Positions 55,501 to 63,790 of a stretch of 64,000 nucleotides of DNA are shown piece by piece. The notes under the pieces are model-generated. The model did no database searches. It was not told the origin of the DNA and was given only the letters and a program-made list of their open reading frames with translations. Each line of letters begins with the position of its first letter. The first letter of the stretch is position 1. The DNA comes from Nostoc piscinale CENA21. Lineage in GTDB: Bacteria; Cyanobacteriota; Cyanobacteriia; Cyanobacteriales; Nostocaceae. The position numbers and the translations under genes were made by a program. The DNA is taken from assembly GCF_001298445.1 (NCBI RefSeq), contig NZ_CP012036.1, positions 1,553,263 through 1,617,262 on the forward strand, in the 5' to 3' direction.

Positions 55501-56267
55501 GCTTCTATTTGATTGCTATCTCGCTGCTTTTTGAGATGTTCTTTAGGTAATTCATGTACTTGGGGTAAAACTTGATGCACTTCCCGGACATTCTGAGCAA
55601 TAAACATCCGCCATAACTTCAATTCATTATAAGCATACCCAGTGGTATCTAAACTATCTAATTTCAGATTCCCATAACGCTCATATAATCCTTCTTGATA
55701 CATTTGCAAATCAAAATCTGTCGGAATCCCAGCTAGAGTTCTTAGATCATTACTTATTTCGTCCAAATTTTGGCTATCTAAAAGAGAGCGTAACTTATCT
55801 GACTCACGAATAATCGCCTTAACTTTTTTGATATATCTTTTAGTGAGTCTTTCCCATTCAAACTCCTGGGGTAAACTCGGTAAATTCATTTCATACCAAG
55901 TACGAAAAAGTACTTGAGCATCTAAAGAATAACATTCTGTTTGAAAAGGATAACCGAGAATCTCCCTAATAAATTGGTTATTAATAAACTCTTTTAAGGT
56001 TTTAGTATATTGTTGCAGTGCGAGTTCTTCTATATCTGCATCTTCTAATTCCTGCTGGATTAATTCTAAAAATTCCTTTAAGGCTTTGCCAGCAGTAATT
56101 TCTATTTCTTCTTTTTTCAATTGCTGTAAAATGTTCTTAGGGATACATTTTAATAGATCTTTAGCCCAGTCCTTTACTACATCTTTGGCTAAGTCCTCAA
56201 AAATCGGTTTAAAAGCAAATCCGACAGCTTGAGTTACGCCCCAAACAGCCAACCAATCTATTATCAT
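52541..56267 (-). pseudogene. NACHT-HEAT STAND ATPase with 14 C-terminal repeats; +1 frameshift in an A8 run
   Basis: Joined across the run of eight T at 52949-52956 (seven needed), this is a 1241-residue protein. Residues 1-280 are a helical effector-like domain of unknown type starting WLAVWGVTQAVGFAFKP. The NACHT ATPase follows: Walker A GDPGSGKST (about 294-302), Walker B ALVMFDGLDEVF (372-384), sensor VRVIVTSR, and LAGNPLLLTMMAIL of the NLR winged-helix region. From about residue 770 there are 14 repeats of about 34 residues (VRQAAVQELARGFKDDADTL...), HEAT-like. The architecture matches bacterial NLR-like proteins, some of which defend against phage. The frameshift falls in repeat 11, and repeats 12-14 stay well conserved in the second frame. 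Confidence 0.87.
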
Positions 56268-56660
56268 AATCGCATTTACCCAGGTTTAAACTTACAAGAT
56301 ATGCAACCGTTTCAGGATTTAACTAAGGCAGGTAAAAGGTTATGAACATTTTTCTCTAAAAAGTGCTTTATATTTAATTGTAACTAATTAATTTTTGGTT
56401 GGAGAATGTACAAAAAATTTAGTGATGATATTTTGTTCAGGGTAATATATAACTTTTGATACCCTGTATAGATTAGATTTTTAATTATTGGTAATAACCG
56501 TAAATGAATCAATTTATATGAGCAGATAATAAGTATATATAGGACTCATATTTGATTTTTGAAATACAAGTTAGGCTATGTTAGCGACAGCGTAACACAT
56601 CTATCGCCAAGCTTTGGGTGCGTTACGGCTTACCCCTAACACACGCCACTAACTAGGAGT
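56268..56660. other. Intergenic region upstream of the NACHT gene and of the small-RNA array
   Basis: The left 250 bases are AT-rich and should contain the NACHT gene promoter on the minus strand. From about 56575 to 56650 an inverted pair GCGTAACACA / GGTGCGTTACG forms a cyanobacterial TAACGCACC-type intergenic repeat. No ORF of note. Confidence 0.4.
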
Positions 56661-56670
56661 TATAACTTTA

Positions 56671-56766
56671 TCCGGATTAGTTAGCATCTACAGAGAACAG
56701 TTTATTGGTAGATGCACCTTGATCTTCAACTCCCCTGGCTGTTTAAAATAGCTAGGGGTTTTTTTT
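56671..56766 (+). ncRNA. nsiR1: NsiR1-like small RNA unit 1 (promoter, RNA, terminator)
   Basis: A TCCGGA box (56671-56676) is followed after 16 bases by GAGAAC as a -10-like element. The RNA is predicted to begin near 56705 (TTGGTAGATGCACC) and to end in a terminator (CCCCTGGCT pairing with AGCTAGGGG, then eight T). That gives about 62 nt. This unit is the most diverged of four and is the only one with the full TCCGGA. The design (TCCGGA at -35, short RNA, own terminator, tandem copies) is that of NsiR1, the heterocyst-specific RNA known from Nostoc. Confidence 0.7.
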
Positions 56767-56776
56767 GATAATTTTA

Positions 56777-56875
56777 TCCGGTTAGAGCCAGTCATCCATA
56801 GAACAATTAATTGGTAGATGCACCCTGATAACTAACTCCCCCTAGCTGGCTTTCGCCAACTGGGGGATTTTTTTT
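56777..56875 (+). ncRNA. nsiR1: NsiR1-like small RNA unit 2
   Basis: TCCGGT at 56777-56782, 16-base spacer, TAGAAC at 56799-56804, predicted RNA start near 56811 (TTGGTAGATGCACCCTGA). The RNA ends in a hairpin CCCCC..CTGGC/GCCAACTGGGGG plus eight T at 56868-56875, so about 65 nt. It is nearly identical to units 3 and 4 over promoter and RNA body. Confidence 0.75.
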
Positions 56876-56903
56876 ACTTAATTTCAGAATCAGAAAAATT
56901 TTA

Positions 56904-57000
56904 TCCGGTTAGAGCCAGCCGTCAATAGAACAATTAATTGGTAGATGCACCCTGATAACTAACTCCCCTAGCTGGCTTTCACCAACTGGGGGATTTTTTT
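56904..57000 (+). ncRNA. nsiR1: NsiR1-like small RNA unit 3
   Basis: TCCGGT at 56904-56909, TAGAAC at 56926-56931, predicted start near 56938 and T tract ending at 57000, about 63 nt. It lies 127 bases after unit 2. The region between the units (AATTTCAGAATCAGAAAAAT) is also repeated, so the repeat unit covers the complete promoter-RNA-terminator cassette. Confidence 0.75.
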
Positions 57001-57028
57001 GCATAATTTCAGAATCAGAAAAATTTTA

Positions 57029-57123
57029 TCCGGTTAGAGCCAGCCATCAATAGAACAATTAATTGGTAGATGCACCCTGATAACTAATTCCCCCAGAGGC
57101 TGCCACCACTGGGGGATTTTTTT
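57029..57123 (+). ncRNA. nsiR1: NsiR1-like small RNA unit 4
   Basis: TCCGGT at 57029-57034, TAGAAC at 57051-57056, predicted start near 57063 and end near 57123, about 61 nt. The 5' half is identical to units 2 and 3, but the terminator stem differs (TCCCCCAG/CTGGGGGA with another loop), keeping pairing despite sequence change. It is 125 bases after unit 3 and is the last unit; no gene on the plus strand follows closely. Confidence 0.75.
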
Positions 57124-57263
57124 ATTGATTGCAAACATCATTGCTGCGAGTGTGATTTCCAAGCTACAGAGATAAAAACGCAGTTGATTTGTGATAACAC
57201 TCCTCAGTCATTTACTAAGAACAAATAACAGTAAATATTCAAATTCTCACAAATCAAACAGAC

Positions 57264-57839
57264 TTATCTTTGCCAACCTACTAAACCCACTATTTCTAAT
57301 GCTTCCGCCACTTGTGGGTGCAATGTGCAGTACCAAACATCCTCAAAACTCCACTCAACCAAAATGGCAGTCGGAAATGGCGAACCATCAGCGTGAGTCG
57401 GCAACACACAATTTAAATATTTTGCCAGCAAATAGCCAAGCCTAGCATATTGCAGATTCACAGCCCCGTAATGGTCATAACTAGCTGCTTTTGCTAATTC
57501 ATCAGTTGTCGTAGTCCGGTTAGGAAAATGATAATGAGCCACTAACATCGCGCGGTGTCCAGGTGTGAGGCTGGCTTCAATAGCAGTAAAAGCTTCCGCA
57601 TATTCTTCGGCCGAAGGGAGAAATTTATCAATGTGAGAGTCGGGAGTATCAATTACCTCTTCCATATCATCCAACGCTGCCGCAATGAGTTCACTGCAAA
57701 AGGCGCTTTTTGTGTATCCCATCAATTGCGCCAGTTTTTCTAAGCGGGAGTGGTCTGTAGGTAAGAGTGTTACAGAAAATCTCACTGACTCTTCCTGGCA
57801 TTGCAACATCTTGTGTGCTAATCTTTGAACCTTAGTCAT
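57264..57839 (-). CDS. Unknown protein with ribbon-helix-helix-like N-terminus
   Basis: A 191-residue protein from the Met at 57839. Residues 20-60 (VRFSVTLLPTDHSRLEKLAQLMGYTKSAFCSELIAAALDDMEE) look like a CopG-type ribbon-helix-helix DNA-binding domain. The second part (ASLTPGHRAMLVAHYHFPNRTTTTDELAKAASYDHYGAVNLQYARLGYLLAKYLN) resembles a module I have seen in HNH-type restriction-like proteins, but without the HNH residues. It may be a small regulator. The frame stays open for 25 codons upstream, but that part looks non-coding. It is transcribed toward the small-RNA array. Confidence 0.6.
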   Translation of the reverse strand: MTKVQRLAHKMLQCQEESVRFSVTLLPTDHSRLEKLAQLMGYTKSAFCSELIAAALDDMEEVIDTPDSHIDKFLPSAEEYAEAFTAIEASLTPGHRAMLVAHYHFPNRTTTTDELAKAASYDHYGAVNLQYARLGYLLAKYLNCVLPTHADGSPFPTAILVEWSFEDVWYCTLHPQVAEALEIVGLVGWQR

Positions 57840-58067
57840 AATGGCAAAATGCACCAAAAATAATTCATCATTTTTAACACCAGTATTTACGGTGGTCAAA
57901 TTCTGGTAAAGCAAAGTGCTGAGTACTGCGTGTCATCAAGGGTTTTAGGAAGGGTGTAATACCAATTCGCAATTCGCAATTCGCAATTAAAAAACTTAGA
58001 TACAGCAAAGCTTTTAGGGTTTACATCTGTATCAAGTTTTTCGTGAAATGGTGTAAAGACATTCAAA
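57840..58067. other. Intergenic region between opcA terminator and the RHH-like gene
   Basis: Contains CAATTCGCAATTCGCAATT (three tandem AATTCGC units near 57964-57989), an STRR-like microrepeat, and the promoter of the RHH-like gene on its left side. No gene was seen. Confidence 0.4.
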
Positions 58068-58096
58068 AACCCCGATTTTGTGAAAAAACCGGGGTT
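58068..58096 (-). terminator. Terminator of the fbp-tal-zwf-opcA cluster
   Basis: AACCCCGATTTT pairs with AAAACCGGGGTT in a strong stem; on the minus strand the hairpin is followed by TTTTTG. It lies 60 bases after the opcA stop codon. Confidence 0.75.
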
Positions 58097-58156
58097 AACT
58101 TAATTGGCACAAGCTGAGATGAAAACTACTGAAATCTTCCTTGTTTTCAGGATGAC

Positions 58157-59527
58157 TTAATGCTTCACTGCTAATTTCAGGATTTGGGCAATAACTCCTA
58201 AGCTGTCTTCTAATAAATTCTCACGTCCCCAGCGTTGTACTTGCTGACTCAGCAGTACTTCGGCTTTTTGTTCTGAAAGTGAGCTAACTTGTTGGAATAA
58301 ACCAGAAGTTTGAGCGCCGCCGTGGGTTTCCATCCGCATACAACCGCCGGTTTCTGTACAAATTAAGGTGCTACAGTCGGCTTTGGGATTGGTGGAACTG
58401 AGGCGTAAAGCAATTAAGTCTCCAGGAATTTCGCCTACATCAGCAACGGGAACTCCAGCTATTTCGGCTTCTATTTGTTTTTGGTCTTGAGCTACAAAGC
58501 GAATCCGCAGAATATCATAGTCATCGGTTTGTTTTTCGCAGGAAATGGGCATCCATTCTAGGCGACTAGCCAGCCAACCCAAAAACAACAGTGCTTGGGC
58601 AGAGTTGCCTTTTTCATAATCCAGCATGACGCGGTCAATATCTTTTAATGCTGCACGGCGGTGTGGTGGGTCGTAGGCTTCTGCGGTCAACTCTTGCCAT
58701 GCTGAGATCCGCCGCCAATTCAGGTCAGCTAAAGGTACATTGGTTTCGACCAATTCTTGTAAGCTGAGTAAATCATGTTCTGGCTCGTTAAAGTTGCAAG
58801 AATCAACGATGACGTTGTTGCAAACTGCGGCTAGTCGCTTAAATAAGGTGTTGTTGGGGTCGGGAGTAGCTTTCCACCACAAAAACTTCGGCAAACCACC
58901 GATGAGTAATGCGGGAATCATCCCACCAATTCTTTCTAAAGCCGAGGTGGTACCGGAGAGGGTGATGTATTCGCAACAAACCAAAGTGCTGGAAGATTGC
59001 TTTTGAATTGGGCAGTAAGCCGAAACTTGGGCTTTTACACCTTCATCTTCGCCGGCGATCGGGCAGAGGGCAATAATGCGGCAAGGATTACGCAAAGCAA
59101 TTTCATCAGCAATTCTGGGGCTGGTGACACTGAAGTTATAGGAACCGTTACCATTTTCTGTAACGACTCCATTACCTTGACGTTTGCTGTATTCTTCCCG
59201 CAGTTTGGCTAAAGTTTCTGGTGTAGCAGTGCCGGTTTCGGGCAGTTCATATTTTTGTTGCGCTAACCGCAGGGCGATGTCAGTTTGTGGCCCTAAAATT
59301 CCATCGATGGGGCCGTTATAAAATCCCAAAGATGCCAAGAGATATTGGGTTTCTTCTGGTTCGTAAACCACTAAGGTAAAAGTTGTGGCACGGGTAGCAG
59401 CAGGTAAGCCGCCATCTTCACCAGTAATGCCATAACTTTGCCAAATTTGATTTAGTTCCGCTTCGATTTCGTTCAGCGAAATGTCTTTGGGGGCTTGGAG
59501 TGAAAAAATGGTAGGAGCTTGGGTCAT
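58157..59527 (-). CDS. opcA: Glucose-6-phosphate dehydrogenase assembly protein OpcA
   Basis: A 456-residue protein required in cyanobacteria for oligomerisation and redox-controlled activity of G6PD, whose gene zwf lies directly upstream. The N-terminal third contains a peptidoglycan-binding-like fold (SLGFYNGPIDGILGPQTDIALRLAQQKYELPETGTATPETLAKL). The C-terminal OpcA domain includes DSCNFNEPEHDLLSLQELV, DLNWRRISAWQELTAEAYDP and the conserved C-terminal Cys/Met region (STLICTETGGCMRMETHGG). The Met at 59527 (MTQAPTIFSLQAPKD) is the family start; the frame upstream reads through repeat-like DNA. Confidence 0.94.
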   Translation of the reverse strand: MTQAPTIFSLQAPKDISLNEIEAELNQIWQSYGITGEDGGLPAATRATTFTLVVYEPEETQYLLASLGFYNGPIDGILGPQTDIALRLAQQKYELPETGTATPETLAKLREEYSKRQGNGVVTENGNGSYNFSVTSPRIADEIALRNPCRIIALCPIAGEDEGVKAQVSAYCPIQKQSSSTLVCCEYITLSGTTSALERIGGMIPALLIGGLPKFLWWKATPDPNNTLFKRLAAVCNNVIVDSCNFNEPEHDLLSLQELVETNVPLADLNWRRISAWQELTAEAYDPPHRRAALKDIDRVMLDYEKGNSAQALLFLGWLASRLEWMPISCEKQTDDYDILRIRFVAQDQKQIEAEIAGVPVADVGEIPGDLIALRLSSTNPKADCSTLICTETGGCMRMETHGGAQTSGLFQQVSSLSEQKAEVLLSQQVQRWGRENLLEDSLGVIAQILKLAVKH

Positions 59528-59613
59528 AGTAATTTTGGATTTTGGATTTTGGATTTTGTCATTTGTCATTTGTTCTTACTAAGGACTAATGACCAATAAC
59601 TAATGACCAGTTT

Positions 59614-61143
59614 TTACAGTCTGCGCCAGCGACGGCCGTCTTGGTTAATCAACAATTCGGCTTCTGCGGGTTCCCAGGTACCTGCTTCGTACTGAGGAAT
59701 GGTGGCTGGGTCTGAGGGCGCATCCCAAACGGAAAGGGCAGGAGTAACTATTTGCCAAGCTGCTTCCACTTCATCAGCCCTGGTGAATAATGTTTGGTCG
59801 CCCATCATACAATCTAAGAAGAGGCGATCGTAGGCATCTGAAGTACCGGAAATCCCGAAGGAACCATAGCTAAAGTCCATATCTACCGAACGGGTGCGGA
59901 ATTCTGCCCCTGGCATTTTCACATCAAAACGCAAGGAAATGCCTTCGTTGGGTTGAATCCGCATTGCCAGTACGTTGGCGTTTCTTTGTTGGGCGGCGGA
60001 CTGGAACATCCGTGAAGGCACTTCACGGAAATGGATGGAAATTTCGCTGACTTTTTTCGGCATTCGTTTGCCAGTCCGTAGGTAGAAGGGTACGCCTTGC
60101 CAACGCCAGTTATCCACCATAAACTTCATAGCTACATAAGTGGGTGTACCTGATTTTGGATCAACTCCTGGTTCTTCGTGATACCCAGGTACTGGCTGTC
60201 CTTTCATCCAACCGGCGCTGTATTGACCGCGAATGGCAGAACAGGAGAGGTTGTGGATATCGGCTAGACGGGTAGCTTGGAGTACTTTAACTTTTTCTGT
60301 CCGAATACTGTTAGCATCCATTGAGTTGGGTGCTTCCATTGCTGTTAAGCAATAAAGTTGCATTAAGTGGTTTTGCAACATATCGCGGAGTGCGCCGGCT
60401 TTTTCATAGTAACCAGCCCGGTCTTCTACACCTACGGTTTCCGCAACAGTGATTTGTACGTGGTCAACAAATTGACGGTTCCACAATGGTTCAAAAATCG
60501 CGTTGGCGAAGCGGAAGACTAGCAGGTTTTGAACGGTTTCTTTACCTAAGTAATGGTCGATGCGGTAGACTTGATTTTCTTTACAATACTTCTGGACAAC
60601 AACGTTGAGGCTTTGGGCAGAAGCCAAGTCTCGACCAAAGGGTTTTTCAATTACTAGGCGGTGTTTCTCTGGATTGTCCAGCATTCCACCTTCCCCTAGT
60701 TGCTTGATGGCTTCGGGGAAGAAGTTGGGAGCGACGGAGAGGTAGAACATCCGATTCCCGCGTGTGCCGCGTTTCTCGTCTAATTCGTTTAATAGGGTTT
60801 TGAGTTTTTGGTAACTTTCTGGGTTATCTATATCACCAGGACAATAGAACAAACCCTGAGAGAAGTCTTGCCAAAGTTCTTCTAGTTCAACACCACCGTG
60901 TGCTTCTTCCATGCCTTTACGCATTTGTTCACGGAAATATTCATGAGTCCATTCCCGACGGGCCACACCAACAATAGTGATTTCTGGTGGCACCCGCCGT
61001 TCCCGCCGTAATTTGTATAATGCTGGAACTAGTTTGCGCCAGGTAAGGTCACCAGAAGCGCCAAAGATAACTATAATTTGGGGTTCGGGCATCCCTTGCT
61101 GTTGTAGGCCAACGCGCAAGGGATTTTCTAGCAGACTGACCAT
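59614..61143 (-). CDS. zwf: Glucose-6-phosphate 1-dehydrogenase
   Basis: A 509-residue NADP-dependent enzyme, first step of the oxidative pentose phosphate pathway and main NADPH source in heterocysts and in the dark. IIVIFGASGDLTWRKLVPALYKL is the NADP motif, RIDHYLGKETVQNLLVFRFAN the catalytic and substrate-binding motif, and FYLRTGKRMPKKVSEISIHF typical. The Met at 61143 (MVSLLENPLRVG) is the cyanobacterial start. The upstream part of the frame (47 codons) reads through an intergenic GGGTTCGGCAGTGAGGGAG repeat and is not coding. Spacing to opcA is 86 bases. Confidence 0.97.
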   Translation of the reverse strand: MVSLLENPLRVGLQQQGMPEPQIIVIFGASGDLTWRKLVPALYKLRRERRVPPEITIVGVARREWTHEYFREQMRKGMEEAHGGVELEELWQDFSQGLFYCPGDIDNPESYQKLKTLLNELDEKRGTRGNRMFYLSVAPNFFPEAIKQLGEGGMLDNPEKHRLVIEKPFGRDLASAQSLNVVVQKYCKENQVYRIDHYLGKETVQNLLVFRFANAIFEPLWNRQFVDHVQITVAETVGVEDRAGYYEKAGALRDMLQNHLMQLYCLTAMEAPNSMDANSIRTEKVKVLQATRLADIHNLSCSAIRGQYSAGWMKGQPVPGYHEEPGVDPKSGTPTYVAMKFMVDNWRWQGVPFYLRTGKRMPKKVSEISIHFREVPSRMFQSAAQQRNANVLAMRIQPNEGISLRFDVKMPGAEFRTRSVDMDFSYGSFGISGTSDAYDRLFLDCMMGDQTLFTRADEVEAAWQIVTPALSVWDAPSDPATIPQYEAGTWEPAEAELLINQDGRRWRRL

Positions 61144-61309
61144 AACAATTTTTCGATCTTGGAGTTGAGATTTGGATGGGTAGAAATTAAGAGTAAAAAG
61201 GTAAAAGACTATATTTGTTTTTACTTTTGCCCTTCGGGTTCGGCAGTGAGGGAGTCGGCAAAGCCGCCCAACGCACTGCCTCACCTTTTTACTTTTTACT
61301 TCTTAGACC

Positions 61310-62455
61310 CTACACAGGTGACAATAGCTTGACTTTGTTTTCTAAAGAGTTCATCAAGGACTGGAAAGGTTGAACGAATTTATCAATACCTTCAATTAAC
61401 AGTTCATCCATTACGGTATTGATATCGATGTTGATGTCTGGATCTTTCAAGCTTTCGATGAGATGATATGCTTCTTCAACTTTGGTTTCCACGCGATCGC
61501 CTACATCGCAGTGGTCAGCACAAGCTGCTATTGTCGAGGGTGGTAAGGTGTTAACAGTATCGCGGCCAATTAACTCATCAACATACATTACGTCGCTGTA
61601 GTGCGGGTCTTTGGTGCTGGTACTAGCCCAAAGTAACCGTTGTACTTTTGCTCCTTTGGCTGCAAGGGCTTGCCAGCGATCGCTTTCAATAATTTTTTTG
61701 TATTCTTGATAAGCTATCTTGGCGTTCGCGATCGCTACTTTGCCTTTTACGGCACTGAGTTTGGCTTCTAGGTTAATATCATCAACGCCACGCTGCAATT
61801 TTGCATCGATTTTTGCGTCAATGTTACTATCAATGCGACTGAGGAAAAAGCTGGCGACAGAAGCAATTTTGCTAATGTCTTTACCCTCAGCTACACGTTT
61901 TTCTAAGCCTCGAATATATGCCCAAGCTGTATTGATATAGCTTTGTACAGAAAATAACAAAGTAATATTGACGTTGATCCCGTCGGCGATTACCTGTTCT
62001 ACGGCTGGTAAACCTGATTCTGTACCGGGAATTTTAATCATGATATTTTCCCGGCCAATTTCTTGAAAATAACGGCGGGCTTCGTTGATGGTGGCTTGAG
62101 TATCATGAGCAATAGTTGGTGGTACTTCGATACTCACATAACCATCAAGTCCATTCGAGGCTTCATATACAGGTCGCAGAATATCAGCAGCGTTACGGAT
62201 ATCTGCAAAAACTAAAGATTCGTAAATTTTGTAGGTGGGTAATTGAGCGCGAACACCTGCTTCTATGTCCGCATCATACATAGCATTATTGGCGATCGCT
62301 TTTTCAAAAATCGCTGGGTTTGAGGTAATCCCGGAGATTCCTTGATTTTCTACCAGATTTTTCAATTCCCCTGATTGAATTATGTCCCGCGTCAAATTAT
62401 CCATCCAGATACTTTGACCGTATTGTTGAATCTCCTGTAGATGATTGGTGGCCAT
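61310..62455 (-). CDS. tal: Transaldolase
   Basis: A 381-residue class of transaldolase (TalB-unrelated, plant/actinobacterial-type length) that moves dihydroxyacetone units in the pentose phosphate pathway. LKNLVENQGISGITSNPAIFEKAI (GITSNP), ENIMIKIPGTESGLPAVEQVIADGINVNITLLFSVQ with the conserved KIP.T..G, and RLLWASTSTKDPHYSDVMYVDELIGRDTVNTLPPSTI carrying the Schiff-base region are seen. ATG at 62455 has GGAGGGAAC upstream. It lies between fbp and zwf, the conserved cyanobacterial order. Confidence 0.96.
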   Translation of the reverse strand: MATNHLQEIQQYGQSIWMDNLTRDIIQSGELKNLVENQGISGITSNPAIFEKAIANNAMYDADIEAGVRAQLPTYKIYESLVFADIRNAADILRPVYEASNGLDGYVSIEVPPTIAHDTQATINEARRYFQEIGRENIMIKIPGTESGLPAVEQVIADGINVNITLLFSVQSYINTAWAYIRGLEKRVAEGKDISKIASVASFFLSRIDSNIDAKIDAKLQRGVDDINLEAKLSAVKGKVAIANAKIAYQEYKKIIESDRWQALAAKGAKVQRLLWASTSTKDPHYSDVMYVDELIGRDTVNTLPPSTIAACADHCDVGDRVETKVEEAYHLIESLKDPDINIDINTVMDELLIEGIDKFVQPFQSLMNSLENKVKLLSPV

Positions 62456-62740
62456 AGCTATCGTTCCCTCCATTTAATGATGTCTCCAAGTGAACTTGGC
62501 AATCCATCCTGTGATGGTGACTTTTGCATTTTGGCTTTGCCAATCACTTATCGCATCGACCAGCTGAAATAATCCCTACTTCTGCTTTTAGTAGCGATAT
62601 TTTCTCTTCCTCATCCCAAGCAGACACTAGTAAACCACGACAAAAATAACTTCACAGTAAGAAACAGTTAAAAGTATCAAGTGCTGAGTGCTAAGTAATA
62701 TACTTCTGCCTCCTGACTCCTGCCTCCTGCCTTCTTCACT
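62456..62740. repeat. Intergenic region fbp-tal with a CCTCCTG heptamer array
   Basis: About 285 bases. Near the fbp end, 62706-62735 reads CTGCCTCCTGACTCCTGCCTCCTGCC, tandem heptamers of the same STRR family as 52183-52208. A GTGCTGAGTGCTAAG repeat fragment precedes it. The size of the gap leaves room for an internal tal promoter. Confidence 0.5.
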
Positions 62741-63790
62741 CTAGTGACCGTTTTGAATAAAAGACTCGACTTTTGCTACCGACTCTTTGCTACCAATAAT
62801 TAGAGGTGTGCGTTGGTGTAGCTTCTTCGGCACTACGTCTAGAATGTCTACTAATCCCGTAGTTGCACGACCACCTGCTTGCTCAATCAAAAAAGCCAGA
62901 GGTGCCGATTCATACAGTAAGCGTAATTTGCCTTCTGGCTTTTGAATTGTACCTGGGTAGAGAAATACACCGCCTTGAACTAAGATCCGATGAATATCAC
63001 TCACCATCGCCCCGCTATAACGAGCAGAGTAACCCTCTGTACGATGTACATAGCGGACATATTCTCGAATCGACTCTTCCCACTGCCAGAAATTTCCTTC
63101 GTTAACACTGTAAACCGAGCCGTTGTTAGGAATCCGAATATTTTCTTCGGTGAGAATAAACTCTCCCAAGCTGGGATCGAGAGTAAAAGAATGCACCCCT
63201 TTACCTATACTATAAACCAGCATAGTGCTTGGCCCATATAGTATGTAGCCGGCAGCAATTTGCTTGCGGCCATTAGTCAGTAAATCGCTGGCTGAACCAT
63301 CAGCGTCGGTTCCTTCTTGCTGACGAATCGCAAAAATTGACCCTAAACTCAGATTGGTATCGGTGTTAGAAGAACCATCTATAGGGTCATACAACAAGGT
63401 ATAACGACCTATAGGACAGTTTTCTGGGATATAATAGGGGTCATCCATTTCCTCGGAAGCTAGGCGACAAACTAAGCCACTTTGCTTAAACACCGAGATA
63501 AATACATCATTGGCATAAACATCCATCTTTTTCACAGATTCACCTTGGACATTCACATCCCCGGTAAATCCGAGAACACCTTCCATTAAGCCTGCACGGC
63601 TGAGGTGACGAGCAATTAATTTACCAGCAAGAGCGATGCGATTCATCAGCGCACTCAAATCCTGGGCATCAGGCGAAAAACTTTGAAGTTGCTGAAGAAC
63701 ATGACGAGATAAGGTCGTACAATCACGATCTAAGCTTTTATCTGTATGATCGTTGACTGGCAACTCTAGAGATTCTGGCACTTTAGCCAT
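62741..63790 (-). CDS. fbp: Fructose-1,6-bisphosphatase, class I
   Basis: A 349-residue class I enzyme of gluconeogenesis and the Calvin cycle. GVLGFTGDVNVQGESVKKMDVYAND, CRLASEEMDDPYYIPENC and the metal-binding LLYDPIDGSSNTDTNLSLGSIFAI are diagnostic, with GKLRLLYESAPLAFLIEQAGGRAT at the C-terminus. First gene of the minus-strand fbp-tal-zwf-opcA cluster described in Nostoc; supplies fructose-6-phosphate toward zwf. Some cyanobacterial class I enzymes are redox-controlled. Confidence 0.96.
   Translation of the reverse strand: MAKVPESLELPVNDHTDKSLDRDCTTLSRHVLQQLQSFSPDAQDLSALMNRIALAGKLIARHLSRAGLMEGVLGFTGDVNVQGESVKKMDVYANDVFISVFKQSGLVCRLASEEMDDPYYIPENCPIGRYTLLYDPIDGSSNTDTNLSLGSIFAIRQQEGTDADGSASDLLTNGRKQIAAGYILYGPSTMLVYSIGKGVHSFTLDPSLGEFILTEENIRIPNNGSVYSVNEGNFWQWEESIREYVRYVHRTEGYSARYSGAMVSDIHRILVQGGVFLYPGTIQKPEGKLRLLYESAPLAFLIEQAGGRATTGLVDILDVVPKKLHQRTPLIIGSKESVAKVESFIQNGH

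Noticed and set aside
56640..57130. CRISPR array
   Set aside because: Unit is about 125 bases with nearly everything conserved, including terminators; there are no short repeats with variable spacers and no cas genes.
56640..57130. Yfr1 or Yfr2 RNA
   Set aside because: The hallmark single-stranded motifs of those cyanobacterial RNAs as I remember them are not present; promoter type and tandem order fit NsiR1 better.
57191..57445. Plus-strand frame after the small-RNA array
   Set aside because: Largely antisense to the RHH-like gene and low complexity; no family.
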